From positions 48,910,034 through 48,950,675 of the forward strand of contig CM044505.1 in NCBI GenBank assembly GCA_024364805.1: a DNA stretch of 40,642 nt, in the 5' to 3' direction. The number at the start of each line of letters is the position of its first letter. The first letter of the stretch is position 1. Below the pieces are notes generated by a model. That model saw only the letters and a list, made by a program, of their open reading frames with translations, had not been told where the DNA came from and made no database searches. Position numbers and translations under genes: made by a program. This stretch comes from Euprymna scolopes. Lineage: Eukaryota; Mollusca; Cephalopoda; Sepiida; Sepiolidae. Shown here one piece after another: positions 9,610-20,128 of this stretch.

Positions 9610-10058
9610 ACTACAGTTCTCATAGAAGAGACATTGCAAGTTTATATCTGCTCAATTGATATTTTCATTGGTGATCGACTGAGTTTTTATCTATGGCCAC
9701 TGTCTCCTCCTATAAAACATTCATAACAAAAACTCGTCTAGCTACAACCACTATCAACAATTTTCCTTACTCTCTATCCCTGCTTTAAACTAAACGAAAA
9801 TTTCATGAGCAAAGTTTCTTTACTAGAACTACTCGTCTGTGGAACATAATATCATGAGGCTGCTTCCCAGATGACTATTACATGGTCGTTTTCACATCTA
9901 ATGGAAACAAGATAATGTTAAGCACTCCTCTTAAATAATCAAATTCTACCAAAGTTCCATAATTACCGAACATTGTGGTGTTGTCTCACCAATCACCTGA
10001 CACTCATTAACCCTTATTCTTGAGTGGCACCTGGATTTTAAGTGATGACTCCCTCATC
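9610..10058 (+). pseudogene. LINE 3' fragment, second copy
   Basis: Begins in the CATAGAAGAGACATTGCAAG block, equal to the SHRRDVAS codons of the copy at 7940, and runs to gtgatgactccctc. It is much more diverged than that copy: the reading is broken by many stops. No clean poly-A tail; an A/G-rich stretch follows. Confidence 0.75.
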
Positions 10059-11110
10059 CACTTTCAGTAAAAAAAGGAAAAAGAAAAAAAGAAAAATAAC
10101 CAAACACTTCCCTTGTAAATCTTTAAAGCTCACCACTTACAATACTTTCCAAAGCGTTTCACAAAAAAAATATGCTTACATTTTATCCACCATTTACAAA
10201 TTAGATTTATTCCCACTAAACTGCTTTTCTCAAATATATACTCCCACAAAGGCAGAAAACAATTTCACTCTTACAATTAACTCCTCCCACTTACATACAC
10301 CAGATTATTTCTTTCATAGGTATGATTACTGTTAAATCACTGTTTATTTGCACAAATTTTTTTAAACTTGTACTATACTAGATTTTAGAAATTTTTAATA
10401 TTTGATGAATAGAATTAAAAATCAAATAATAAAAATTTTTTTTTTTTTTTTCTAAAGTAAAAACAATTGGACACATCGTTAATAAATGTCAAAAAAAAAA
10501 AGAAAACCATCTGCTGCTAAAATTTAGTAATCAGTGGTAGTAGTAATGACAGGTAAGAATAATTGAAAGACAGACAAGTAGAGGCCGAGAGGAAGACTAA
10601 AGGAGAATTTTATTTTAGTAATTAAAAATAAAAATTCACTTTCTTAAAAATTGTGTATTATATTTTTAATACTTTAAATAAACGTTTATTGCATATTTTT
10701 CTTAGTTGACAGAAGTTTTATAATTTTTGAAGGATGAACTTCAGGTGTTATTTATCATTTAATAATTGGATGATAATGAATACTATGAAAGTTTTCAAAA
10801 CTTCCACCTTACCACTTCAAACTCAAAACAATAGCTGAGGATAAAAAACAGTAATTCTTCCAGTTTTTTTAGAAATATCACTTATGAAATATGAAGTCTA
10901 AAGAACAAAGAAGGGGAAAACATAAGTTACGAGGGCACCGAAAATTAACCACACGCACCACTTTCTAATCTTTCTAAAATTGCATGCATTTTTGTTTTTT
11001 GAGAATTGAAATCAATTCGATATTATCCACTTATTTAAACAGTGTCGCAATTATTTCTATTGATGTATTTTGATCGATAACATATCAAGTAATTAACAGA
11101 GCATTATTTG
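10059..11110. other. no gene seen; AT-rich repeat-derived sequence
   Basis: A/G-rich start, then a segment (10380-10490) like 7282-7380. A 97-codon frame at 10042-10335 begins in the LINE tail and has low-complexity lysine at its start; I see no domain. Bases 10500-11100 show nothing recognisable. Confidence 0.4.
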
Positions 11111-11111
11111 T

Positions 11112-11355
11112 GCAACGTTTCAGTCAGTTTAGCCTCCGACCTTCGTCAGGCATGCTGGTCGCCATCTTGGAAAAGAAAGGAGAAAAGTTACTGGCTTCGT
11201 AGATGGTTTCGTATTCTTGGAGTTATTTTTGTTTTGTTTTTTGCCATGATTTTGCATGTGCAAAAAAAATTTTTGGTTGACACATACAAAAGCATGATGC
11301 AAAAAACAAGAATATTAAACCATCTACTGAGCCATCTACTGAGCCAAGATGGATT
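11112..11355. repeat. SINE-type core plus foldback structure
   Basis: Bases 11112-11152, read on the minus strand, give GCCTGACGAAGGTCGGAGGC then GACTGAAACGTTG, the SINE core seen at 6161. Next, 11200-11219 and 11307-11326 are inverted repeats (tagatggttt, attcttg) with two mismatches, inside an outer pair CCATCTTGG/CCAAGATGG (11162-11170 and 11344-11352). Short frames on both strands here are products of the symmetry. Confidence 0.5.
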
Positions 11356-11410
11356 TCCAGAGATTGAATGATGATCGACAAATGTTTCACACTCCCATAT
11401 TTTTATTGTC

Positions 11411-12085
11411 ATTGAAATCGGTGAAATCGTCCATTTTTCAATCGATTGCTTGCTCTAGTTGGGGACCCATTGCAGTGCACCTACAAAAAATTTCACATGC
11501 CTCTATGCAGTGACTAAGTTCACATTGTAGTTTGCATTGCACTGCAGAGAACCTACTGTTGATTTTATAAAATTATTTTTATATACAATGGCTTGAATGA
11601 AACTTTAAAAGTCAAGTATCATGCTTCATTTGTACTCTAAACAGAAACATTCATTTCGAACGCGCCCTTGTCATATCAAAGAAACTACTGTTGATTTTAT
11701 ATGCTTGGCCTTACTGCTTGTGCTGTGATAATGGTTTGAATTTATGTTTAAAATGAAAAAGTCAAGTATCATGGTGAAATTGTGCTTTAAACAGAAACAT
11801 TCATTTTGAATATGTCGAGCCTTTCAGCTTGTGTGGTAATAAAACATCTCAAATGCACTTGTGATATTAGGCTGTGTAGGGTGTTAACTTTTATCAAAGT
11901 CGTCAGTTCTTCCATTGGATTATTTCAATTATCGATACTTACCAAAAACATTCAGATACAAAACCTATCTAAGAACACTGCCAGGCACCTAAAGTACCTT
12001 TGTGTGAAATTTCATAAAAATCGACTCAGCCGTTTTCGAGTTCATAGGGAACAAACTCAAAGTTCTTTTTCTATAATATTAGAGA
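11411..12085 (-). mobile_element. second copy of the 6678-7281 Helitron family, with internal duplication
   Basis: The minus-strand 5' end A|TCTCTAATATTATAGAAAA is at 12085. It aligns along its length with the element at 6678, but the terminal CTAG and hairpin are not present at the left end. The ctactgttgattttat block occurs twice, at 11553 and 11695, so one ~142-bp unit has been tandemly duplicated relative to the other copy. A 106-codon plus-strand frame (11806-12126) has no domain. Confidence 0.6.
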
Positions 12086-12481
12086 TTATAGTGTATCCAA
12101 TATATAGTAGTGATTTAAAAAGTTGAAAAAATAAATAAAAATATGACCTAGGTGCCATCAGTTAGAATCGAAATCAAAATATAACTGGCATTATTTCTTA
12201 CTACTTAAACCAAGTTCATATGCATATATAAAAACTTAAATAACGGGGTTACAAACATGAACACTAGTAAATATAGTCAAATTCTCGTTAATTTCAACCG
12301 GTGATCTCATTTTTTTTTTCTGTGTATGTGTGACCGGGGGGGGGGGGTATCTGATAAAATTTGGGGGGGAGGTTATCTAACAAAAATGAACTTTCTTTTA
12401 TGTATGTGCAATATTTTGTGTGGTTAATAGTCTTAATAGGTTACATTGAGAGGCGATTATATGACAAAAAAAAAAAAAAAA
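12086..12481. other. no gene seen; G-rich run and poly-A before the gap
   Basis: Contains a run of about 11 G near 12337 and a second G-rich run, then poly-A that ends in the assembly gap. Frames that cross the gap are artefacts. Confidence 0.5.
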
Positions 12482-12773
12482 NNNNNNNNNNNNNNNNNNN
12501 NNNNNNNNNNNNNNNNNNNNNNNNNNNNNNNNNNNNNNNNNNNNNNNNNNNNNNNNNNNNNNNNNNNNNNNNNNNNNNNNNNNNNNNNNNNNNNNNNNNN
12601 NNNNNNNNNNNNNNNNNNNNNNNNNNNNNNNNNNNNNNNNNNNNNNNNNNNNNNNNNNNNNNNNNNNNNNNNNNNNNNNNNNNNNNNNNNNNNNNNNNNN
12701 NNNNNNNNNNNNNNNNNNNNNNNNNNNNNNNNNNNNNNNNNNNNNNNNNNNNNNNNNNNNNNNNNNNNNNNNN
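12482..12773. other. assembly gap (292 N)
   Basis: Runs of N with poly-A on the left and poly-T on the right. Confidence 1.
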
Positions 12774-13030
12774 TTTTTTTTTTTTTTTTTAAATCCACAT
12801 TAATATTTTATTAGTTTTCTTAAATTTATTTTTTTAAATGAACCAGATTAAATCTTGTATTAATCATCTATTTAAGCTTTTGCAGGTGATACGTCTGTAA
12901 TTTGGTTTCATCTGTGGCCTAGGTTTTGATACAGAAATGTTAATAGTTTACACATTTAAAAAAATAAAATAAATCCCTCTTTATTTAATCAATTGGAATT
13001 CATTTTTGAGATGAGTAATTTGTATTATTT
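12774..13030. other. no gene seen
   Basis: AT-rich after the poly-T that follows the gap; nothing recognised. Confidence 0.4.
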
Positions 13031-13034
13031 GTTC

Positions 13035-13385
13035 ATTGTGGACTATTATCCTCATCTTTTGGTTGTTCCACAACGTTTCGGCTAACTATTCCTCTGGCCT
13101 TCATCAGGTGGTGCAGTGGATAGAGACGTTGCATCTCTATGATTCCAGGTAAGCATTGTCTGAAGATAGCGGTTTCAATCCTACCTTAAGCCGGTCAGAG
13201 GTTTAGTTGGTCAAAACGTGGTGAAATGACAACTATGGAAGGCAGTAATTGCTGAGGATGCAGTTAGGAGATTAGGAATTCCTATCCCATTGTGGTTACC
13301 AGAGGAATAGCTGGCCGAAACGTTGTGAAGCAACAACTAAAAGATGAGGGTAATAGTTCGCAATAAATGAATAAATAAAATCCCT
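13035..13385 (+). mobile_element. tRNA-derived SINE held between inverted arms
   Basis: Bases 13109-13181 carry a tRNA-like head: an A-box-like GTGCAGTGGATAGAG and a B-box GGTTTCAATCC at 13171-13181. To the right the core CAGAGGAATAGCTGGCCGAA then ACGTTGT lies at 13301-13327. To the left its inverted copy lies at 13067-13100, and the arms extend outward (actattatcctcatctttt versus aaaagatgagggtaatagt). The head is therefore inside a fold of about 60-bp arms. The right end is AATAAATGAATAAAT. Confidence 0.6.
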
Positions 13386-14172
13386 CTTTATCCAGATGTT
13401 ATTGGAGGTGTTTTAGTTGTAGTGGAATGACTTTATGGGAGTTATTTGATGAATTCATAATTCATTTAAGATAAACTGACAGCTGCATTATGGGAATTTT
13501 TAATGAATACCATAGGTCTTATTGAAGAAAAGGATTATTATAGTGTTCAGAATTATGTGATAAACACTCAATTTCTTTTTTCTATTTTTTTGCTTTGTTT
13601 TCTTGAGGGGGTGATCATTTGAAATTTTTCGCTTCAACTAATTTTCAAGTTTTTGGTAAATATTTCAACTACATTTACTATTTCCGTGCTTGTACAGTAT
13701 TTCCTCCATATGAAAATCAATAATAAAAAAAAAAATCTGTATGATGTACGTACTTTTAATGACGAGAAAATATTGTCTTCAATAGATTATGTCTATTGAT
13801 CAAGTAGTTTTATTTTTATAGATAAAAATAATTTGGAAACAATGGGAATTCATAGGCATTACAACAAAAATCTTGTAAGTTTAAATTATTTGAATTATCT
13901 CCTTTGTTTGAGACTGCTTTCAAAATGGCATAGTAAAATGGTCACTCGTCGAATAGATTTGATTTTCTTATTTAAACAGAAAACTATTTGATCAATTTAT
14001 GTGATTTTCGGAACAATATTTTCTTTCTATTACGGGTATATACACCATACAGTTTTCTTTATTTTTTGTTTTTAATATAGGGAGAATTCTGAACAAGCAC
14101 CAGCATTTCTGCTTTATTGGTTATTTTTTGTTTCTCCTTTCATTAAACAAATTTACTCAAAAAAAAGGAAAG
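13386..14172. other. no gene seen
   Basis: AT-rich sequence with no coding frame and no repeat partner found in the window. Confidence 0.4.
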
Positions 14173-14187
14173 AGAATAGTAGTTCTA

Positions 14188-14190
14188 GTA

Positions 14191-14242
<52 letters not shown>
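14188..14242. mobile_element. tiny poly-A insertion with 15-bp target duplication
   Basis: The 15 bases at 14173-14187 (AGAATAGTAGTTCTA) recur with one change at 14243-14257. Between them are gtattctttt and about 45 A. This is the footprint of target-primed reverse transcription in which almost only the tail was copied. Confidence 0.6.
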
Positions 14243-14245
<3 letters not shown>

Positions 14246-14437
14246 ATAGCAGTTCTACAAAATTTGTATGTCACATCAGTTTCATATAGTATCAAAAAAC
14301 CAGCCTAGTTTATCGGGTAAAAAAAAAAAAAGTAATAGTGAAATTGTTTATATTTATTTGGATTCTTTAACTGCTCTCTATAAATGTACAATTATTTTTA
14401 TCATTGTCAACTAAAGGAACCATCAGGCACGTGTATG

Positions 14438-14690
14438 CAGTGTGATGATGTATGGAATGAAACCTGATCAGTGAGAGTTGAGGACATGTGTTGCATGAAG
14501 AGAAATAATACGATAAATATGTAATGCTAGTCTTAAAGACAGGTTTAGATCTGATGACCTCAGAGGAAGATTAAATCTGGATAATATTGGGAGATGTGTG
14601 CAGAAAAATAGACTTCGATTGCATAGTTATGTTGAAAGAATGGATGATAGTTTTTGGGTTAGTAGCTGTAAAACAGTTGGATGGCTTTAA
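14438..14690 (+). pseudogene. LINE reverse transcriptase C-terminal relic (a second LINE family)
   Basis: The translation gives YGMKP, then ELRTCVA, then ICNASLKDRFRSDDLRGRLN and LDNIGRCVQKNRLR with YVERMDDSFWV. This is the familiar order of the post-RT region of many LINE proteins (MYGxETW, MxRWMCGxSLKDR, LRxRLGI, RLRWxGHVxRMDDxxWV). It is unlike the family at 7940. Several stops are present, and both ends are lost. Confidence 0.65.
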
Positions 14691-16212
14691 GAAACAAACT
14701 AAGCTACCTCTGGCCAGGTCTTTATCCTTCAAGTTCATTTTTATCACTGTTCCTTGCTCTTCCCCTGTGAACTGAACCTGCTACCTCAACTGTTCTACAT
14801 CTAACTCAAGAACTCTTACCCATTCTTTCAGCATGGTCATATCACATTAGTGACTTTATATCTGTATCTTCTAGTCATATTGACCACGTCACCAACTTTG
14901 ATTTGTTACCATGGTTGGACTGTATGGATGAATTAATGCCAACAAATCTACAGTTAGTATGAATCTTGTTACACACAGAACAAGTAACCATTTTTTTTTT
15001 TTACCTAACTTTACGCACAGTCAAATTAATAAAAACTAATGAATGGCATACTGAAACAGAAAATGCGTTCTTATAGACAGGGCAGTTTCTGAAGACTAAT
15101 GCAGCTTCCAAGATCGACAAAGAAAAATATAAAAACATAAGATCTTGAAGTAGAAATTTCATAAAATGTGACATGTGAAAATCCAATAATTCCAGTAGTA
15201 GTTAGGGCACTTGGTTTAATTGGGAAAGGTTCAAAATAAGCAAATTAAAAATATCTGACTGTTCACATCTTAAGTAAATGCAAAAATTGCTCATACGAGA
15301 TTAGTTCACATGCTTCGAAAAAGTTTGTTTATATTCTATCTGATATATAAAGTAAAGTCAACCGAATTTTTAAAATTGAGCCTAAATAGCATTTAAGCTG
15401 ACAAATCAAACTTTCCTTCTGACCAGCAAATTTTCATTTGTTATTGTTGTACCATGTTATTAATATTATAATGTAATTCACTACATTTTTAAAACCACTT
15501 AGTCTGGCTTGGACAATTAATAATACGTTTTTAAATAATCATCTGAAAATTAAGAAAAAGAGTAAAGAGGCTAACTCATAAAATGAAAAATATAATAGTT
15601 TCTACTTTACAACTAACATTTTATTGCTTTTTCTATGTAAAAAAAAAAAAAAGATACTAAATTGATTAAATTAAAAAGAGATGGTAAATTGATACTTATG
15701 ACAATATCAATTAAATTTAAAAATCTAAAATACTTCCCTACAACCCGGTTTGGTTGTCATGTTTTACAGCGTATTAACCATTTTCAGCTTCAACTATTTT
15801 GGTAAATGTTTTTATGCTCAAATATTTATTCATGGCATTTAGTTTGGTTGTTTTATAGAGAAAAAAACTTTTTGTTTTTTGGCTTTGTGAAAACATGATT
15901 GAGTTTGGAGAGGGAAAAGAAAAAAAAACAATGATATCAATGTTTGGTGCATTTAAATCAGAAACCCAATATCTTCAGACAGCCTGATCTGGTAGCATCA
16001 GGACCACATCCAGAGCAGGTATAACTACTGTAAAATAAGTATATGTTTGTACAGCCCTTTTGTTATTGTGTGTGTGTTTAGAATTGTGCAGTAAAAATAT
16101 TATGTTTCTGATGTTAGGTATTTGGTGAGATTGAGGCCAAAATAAGTAGGCATCACATTTCAAAGAAAATAGAAATAATAATGGTACTTTTCCATTTAAG
16201 AACCTGCGATTT
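14691..16212. other. no gene seen; unique-looking AT-rich DNA
   Basis: No frame above about 62 codons and no domain. No repeat partner was found in the window for most of it. This is the longest stretch here that I cannot assign to a repeat, apart from the 30.6-31.9 kb region. Confidence 0.4.
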
Positions 16213-16426
16213 CCACGAAGTTACTCGGGTGTATCAGGCAGATGATGGGAAGAACTGGAAACGGCCAGGCGAGCCTTATTACAAAAAACAAATAGTTACA
16301 CTCCTATCCTCATGTTAAGAATGGCGATGACCATTGGAAAATAATATTTTAATATCCAGAAAACTACTTGTCGACCGTTTCCGGTTCTTCCCATCATCCA
16401 CCAGACACACCCGAGTAACTTTGTGG
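16213..16426. repeat. foldback element, 52-bp arms
   Basis: Arms at 16213-16264 and 16375-16426 are inverted copies with few mismatches (gttactcgggtgt, gatgatgggaagaac, ggaaacgg). The 110-base spacer includes cctcatgttaagaatgg, which in reverse resembles the core of the family at 3538 and 29781. Confidence 0.7.
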
Positions 16427-16630
16427 AGAGTGTAGGTTGATAATTGCAGAAGTACCATAATAATTTATGCTTCAAATCAAAATTAAGTACAGAATCACAG
16501 AATAACCTTTTATTTTTTAGTGGTCCGAAAAAAGATAAATAGTCGGAGGATAGCTACCTTCATTACAAATGTAATCTTTCCTTGAAATAATCATAAAAGT
16601 TTCTTTTTTTTCTTCTTTTGCTTGTTTTAG
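16427..16630. other. no gene seen
   Basis: AT-rich, ends in a poly-T/C stretch. Confidence 0.4.
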
Positions 16631-16790
16631 AAAGGGAAAAGAAGTGTCATTCTTGAGTTAAATGGTGTTGAAGATACTATGAACTTATGACGATCAGTTG
16701 GCTATGTTGATTTGGTAATGTCGAGAAAATTAATTCTTGGAGAAGAAAACGTAAAGAGTGAAAGATCAAAGGAAGGTTGGATGACCCCAA
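16631..16790 (+). pseudogene. possible LINE C-terminal scrap
   Basis: The frame reads RSVGYVDLVMSRKLILGEEN then VKSERSKEGWMT with one stop before it. The order resembles the tail of LINE proteins (GHIMRxxxLxxLILxGKxxGKRxRGRxRxxWMD). Similarity is weak and the glycine/arginine motif is degraded. Confidence 0.35.
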
Positions 16791-16826
16791 AAAGTTCACC
16801 ACCTTAAAAAAAAAAAAAAAAAAAAA

Positions 16827-16861
16827 GATGGTTTGTATTTATGCTTTGAATACAAACCATC
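16827..16861. repeat. 13-bp perfect hairpin after a poly-A run
   Basis: GATGGTTTGTATT, a nine-base loop, then AATACAAACCATC. A ~21-base poly-A lies directly upstream. Confidence 0.6.
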
Positions 16862-17069
16862 AACAAAGGTCTTAGTGGAATTTGAACAGAATCAACCCTC
16901 AAGACTGCCAAGAGATTATTTTTAAATTATCAGTGTGATGTTGGCCAATATTTGGTGAGTGGCAAGACATTATCAAATTATTAGGTTCTGTTGATGACAA
17001 ATTCTTGACAATATCCAAATTAGTTTGTTTAGGAATAAATTATTTATTAAACCAATTAAATGTGACATG

Positions 17070-17527
17070 ATTGCAACGTTTCTTCGTTCCCATAGAATGG
17101 ACGTTGCGTGTCTTTCTTTGCTCTATCGTTATTCTCATGGCAAGTGCTCGTCTGAGCTCCAATCTATGGTCACCCCTTGCTAAACTTTCACAAAAAAAAA
17201 ATACTCGTCTAGCTAAAACCACTATTAAGAATCCCGCCACTCTCTATCTGTGCCTAAATCTAAACACAGATTCCATGAACAAAGCTTCTTTCCTAAAACT
17301 GCCTGCATGTTGAACACTGTTTCCCAGCTGATTAAAATATGGGAGCCTTCAAGTCCAATGCAAACAAGTTCTTGTGGAGCCGTCGCTTTAAATAATCGAA
17401 ATTCTATCCAATCTACACCATTAACGATCACTAAACTACCACCTTACATTCATTAACCTTTATCCTCAAGTGGCCTTCGAGCCTTGATAAGTGGTAACTC
17501 CCTTGTAAAAAAAAAACAAAAAAAAAA
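17070..17527 (+). pseudogene. LINE 3' fragment, third copy
   Basis: Aligns with 8760-9240: TGGACGTTGCGTGTCTTTC, CATGGCAAGTGCTCGTCTGA, CATGAACAAAGCTTCTTTCC and CTTGATAAGTGGTAACTCCC in order, then an A-rich tail. An 80-codon frame gives a diverged form of the same C-terminus. The 5' truncation is around 17070. Confidence 0.8.
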
Positions 17528-18089
17528 CTGTTCATTGGTCATCCAAATAGATTCATTATTTTTGTGAACAATCCAAAAACTAGAGGAAAAAAAATCTTTA
17601 AACGTCATTGCAATCGTTTTGGCAAGTGACCGTTTGATGCATTGCTGTAAAAAACACAACCACAGCAGCAATCGATTCAGACGCATAAAAGCAAGGATGC
17701 TCACTACTAACAAAAATGTTGGTTTAGTCAAAATCGAGAGTCTGACATTTTTGGCAAGAACAGGTTTGCTTTTTTTTTTTTTTTTTTAAATTTATTTTAA
17801 ACCAGACTTTAAAATCAGTTGTTTTTTTTTTCTGATCACAATCAGTCCCTGAAGATTCTTATAAAACTTGCTGATTTTCTTTCTTTTTTTTTTTTTTTGC
17901 GTGTGTGCATGTGTGTGTGTGTGTGTGTGCATTTAAGAAGAGAGGTTGCCAAATGTTCTCTCATTGAAAATGGGTTCATTTTCTAAGCCATCTTAATACC
18001 AAAACATTCAAGAGTTTGAAGAAAAAAATAACAATTGCAATAAAGTAAAAACTACATAATTATTTGTGCTGTTCTTTCTCAACTGTCAG
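17528..18089. other. no gene seen; homopolymers and (TG)n
   Basis: Several poly-T runs and a short (TG)n at about 17903-17930. A 92-codon minus-strand frame at 17453-17731 covers the LINE tail and has no domain. Confidence 0.4.
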
Positions 18090-18180
18090 ACGTGTTCAAC
18101 GACGATGCTAGCTCTATAATGGATTCCAGTACACGAGCCACAAACACGCCTACATGTTGGGCAAGGGAAGTGAAGTGTTG
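18090..18180 (-). pseudogene. LINE C-terminal zinc-finger scrap
   Basis: The minus strand reads CPTCRRVCGSCTGI followed by HYRA. This is the CPTCGRVCxSRIGLxSHxRAC finger often found at the end of animal LINE-type endonuclease/RT proteins. Only this short piece is recognisable and its second histidine part is degraded. Confidence 0.5.
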
Positions 18181-18520
18181 ATGCACTTCCAGCTGCAAGC
18201 TGATGCAATAATTATAGCAGATACATGATGACTAAAACTCCTGCTAGAGAACCGTTATCACCTGATAATATTTATTAACCATGTGAAGAGTTAATGCGTC
18301 TTAAGTCTTGCTTTTCAGTCTTGACTTATATTCACTCGCACAAATATGACAAGTATGCAGACACCTTGTAAAGGGCATTGCCTTATTGTTCAAGATTCTC
18401 ATGTGATGTTCGAAGCCTCCAATCAAAATACATTTGTTTGTGTGTACAATGCATACACAGATATGGGGTCCTTTTTAGAAGTGGTGACCTTTAAATTGAC
18501 AACTGTTTTCTTTAATTGTA
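18181..18520. other. no gene assigned
   Basis: A 76-codon plus-strand frame (18346-18576) lies here; its final part may belong to the transposase relic that follows. Nothing else recognised. Confidence 0.35.
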
Positions 18521-18870
18521 GATTTGTCAATTCATCACGAAGAGATCGACACACAGAGTTTGCAAATTGCAAGTGATACAATCAATTTACTGAGAGAAAC
18601 TTTTGATGAACAAATAATTTCATGAAATAGACCTATCAAGTGACCACCTCATTCATGCGATTTAACCCCATTAGATTATTTTTTTTGGGGGGGGTATATA
18701 AAGTCCCATGTTTACCAGATAAACCAGACACACTAGACTAATTGGAGACAACATTCGACATGTCATTACCAAAATCTGAATTTAATGCGGAAAGTTTGTG
18801 AAAATTTGACCTCTAGATTACGCCATATATGTGAAAACCATGAGGCCGTATGCCCGAAATTGTATTTAAA
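18521..18870 (+). pseudogene. C-terminal relic of a mariner-type transposase
   Basis: Translation gives RETFDEQIIS, then NRPIK and PPHSCDLTPLDYFFWG followed by YIKSHVYQ, then in another frame DNIRHVITKI, and SRLRHICENH. This matches the end of a large transposase group (ISRxGPIxWPPRSPDLTPLDYFLWGYVKSKVY...NIRxxI...RLRxCxxxxGGH). The aspartate of SPDLTPLD, the third catalytic position region, is kept. Stops and a frameshift show it is dead. The N-terminal half is not recognisable upstream. Confidence 0.75.
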
Positions 18871-18989
18871 TTATAAATGCCAAAAGTTAATCTTGGCAAT
18901 AAACCGGACAATTGTGTAATGAATAATAATGTTTCTGTGATTCATTTAAAAGTTCACCATTTTCAAAAGACAAAAAAAAACCCAAAAAC

Positions 18990-18995
<6 letters not shown>

Positions 18996-19020
<25 letters not shown>
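18996..19020. repeat. (TA)n microsatellite
   Basis: Twelve TA units directly at the left edge of the inverted arms around the SINE that follows. Confidence 0.9.
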
Positions 19021-19331
19021 GATTTTCAGAATGTGAGAGATTATATATAATAAATTCCACAGCCAAACAACATCGCAGCCCACAAGAGCCATGAGAGTCA
19101 ACGAACTGGAAGTAGTACAAGACTCGAGTTTCGCCCTCATTTGGGCTCATCAGTTAGACACATCCGAACTCAGAATTCGAAACCCGAGCTCTTGCATGCG
19201 AGGCAAGCACTCTACCAACTGAGCAAACGCTCCGCACACAAGAATTTCTATTAACCAACACAGATCAAGCGAACCGCACCATTGTTTGCCTGTGGAATTC
19301 ATTATATATAATCTCTCACAGTCTGAAAATC
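19021..19331 (-). mobile_element. tRNA-Ala-like SINE, minus strand, inside inverted arms
   Basis: On the minus strand the head reads TTTGCTCAGTTGGTAGAG (A-box), then CTTGC-CTCGCAT-GCAAG (an anticodon arm as in tRNA-Ala, loop with CGC) and a degenerate B-box GGGTTTCGAATTC. The body shares gttcggatgtgtctaactga and tgtttggctgtggaatt with the plus-strand copy at 19480. The SINE lies between arms gattttcagaatgtgagaga (19021) and tctctcacagtctgaaaatc (to 19331), so the whole insert can fold. Confidence 0.75.
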
Positions 19332-19479
19332 CTATCATAAGTTACTCGTTTGGTTAGCATTGCTGGATGGCATCGTCCTTTTGAGTTAAAACTCCTACTT
19401 GTGAGACATCGGCTTGGGGTTATTAGCTGGTTAGATGACCGCGTCCCTTGTCGAGACGAAGTAGGTTCATTTCACAGTC

Positions 19480-19722
19480 TGATTTTGGTGCGGTTTGCTT
19501 GATCTGCATTGGTTAATAGAAATTCTTGTGTGCGGGGCATTTGCTCAGTTGGTAGAGTGCTTGCCTCGCGTGCAAGAGGCTCGGATTTTGAATCCTGAGT
19601 TCGGATGTGTCTAACTGATGAGCCCAAATGAGAGCGAAACTAGAATCTTGGACTTCCGGTTCGTTGACTCTCATGGCCCTTGCAAGCTGCGATGTTGCTT
19701 GGCTGTGGAATTTATTATATAT
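19480..19722 (+). mobile_element. tRNA-Ala-like SINE, plus-strand copy
   Basis: A-box TTGCTCAGTTGGTAGAG at 19541-19557, anticodon arm CTTGC-CTCGCGT-GCAAG at 19560-19576, B-box-like GATTTTGAATCC just after. The body continues through gttcggatgtgtctaactga and ends tggctgtggaatttattata. It lies opposite in strand to the copy at 19021-19331, 150 bases away. It is not a functional tRNA: the acceptor stem does not close and the T-loop is off consensus. Confidence 0.75.
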
Positions 19723-19730
19723 ATAAGCAC

Positions 19731-20032
19731 AAATTTAATCTATACAAGCTAATATCAAATATATTATTTAATATCAATATAATATATATCCATCCCAGCA
19801 CAGGAAAGTTGCCTAATATCAATATAATGTGAGCTGTGGCCTGAAGAAGCTGGACTTTGAATGTTTGCATGAGTAAAAAATTTATAAACACACACACACA
19901 CACGTACAGTCCTACTTCTTCAAGCCGCAGCTAACATTAAATTGATATTAGTATACTTTCCTGTGTTGGGATGGATATAGATGTATCGATATTAAATAAT
20001 ATATTCGCTATTAGCTTACATAGATCAAATTT
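19731..20032. repeat. long inverted repeat, ~123-bp arms
   Basis: Arms 19731-19854 and 19910-20032 are inverted copies (ctaatatc, atattatttaatatc, tatatccatccca, cacaggaaagt, ctgaagaag blocks). The 55-base loop holds a (CA)n. Bases 20095-20125 (agtccagcttcctcagctgt) repeat part of the arm again. Confidence 0.75.
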
Positions 20033-20128
20033 TTATTTATACAAACATTTTTTTTGCTTACATATATGCATACATGTTTCAGCTGTGACTTTTATTCTAA
20101 GTCCAGCTTCCTCAGCTGTAACATGTAT

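Noticed and set aside
12361-12814. Open frames on both strands spanning the N run
   Set aside because: They translate undefined bases between poly-A and poly-T; no coding can be inferred.
19541-19600. A functional tRNA-Ala gene
   Set aside because: Only the A-box and anticodon arm are good; the acceptor stem does not close and the T-arm is off consensus. It continues into a SINE body.
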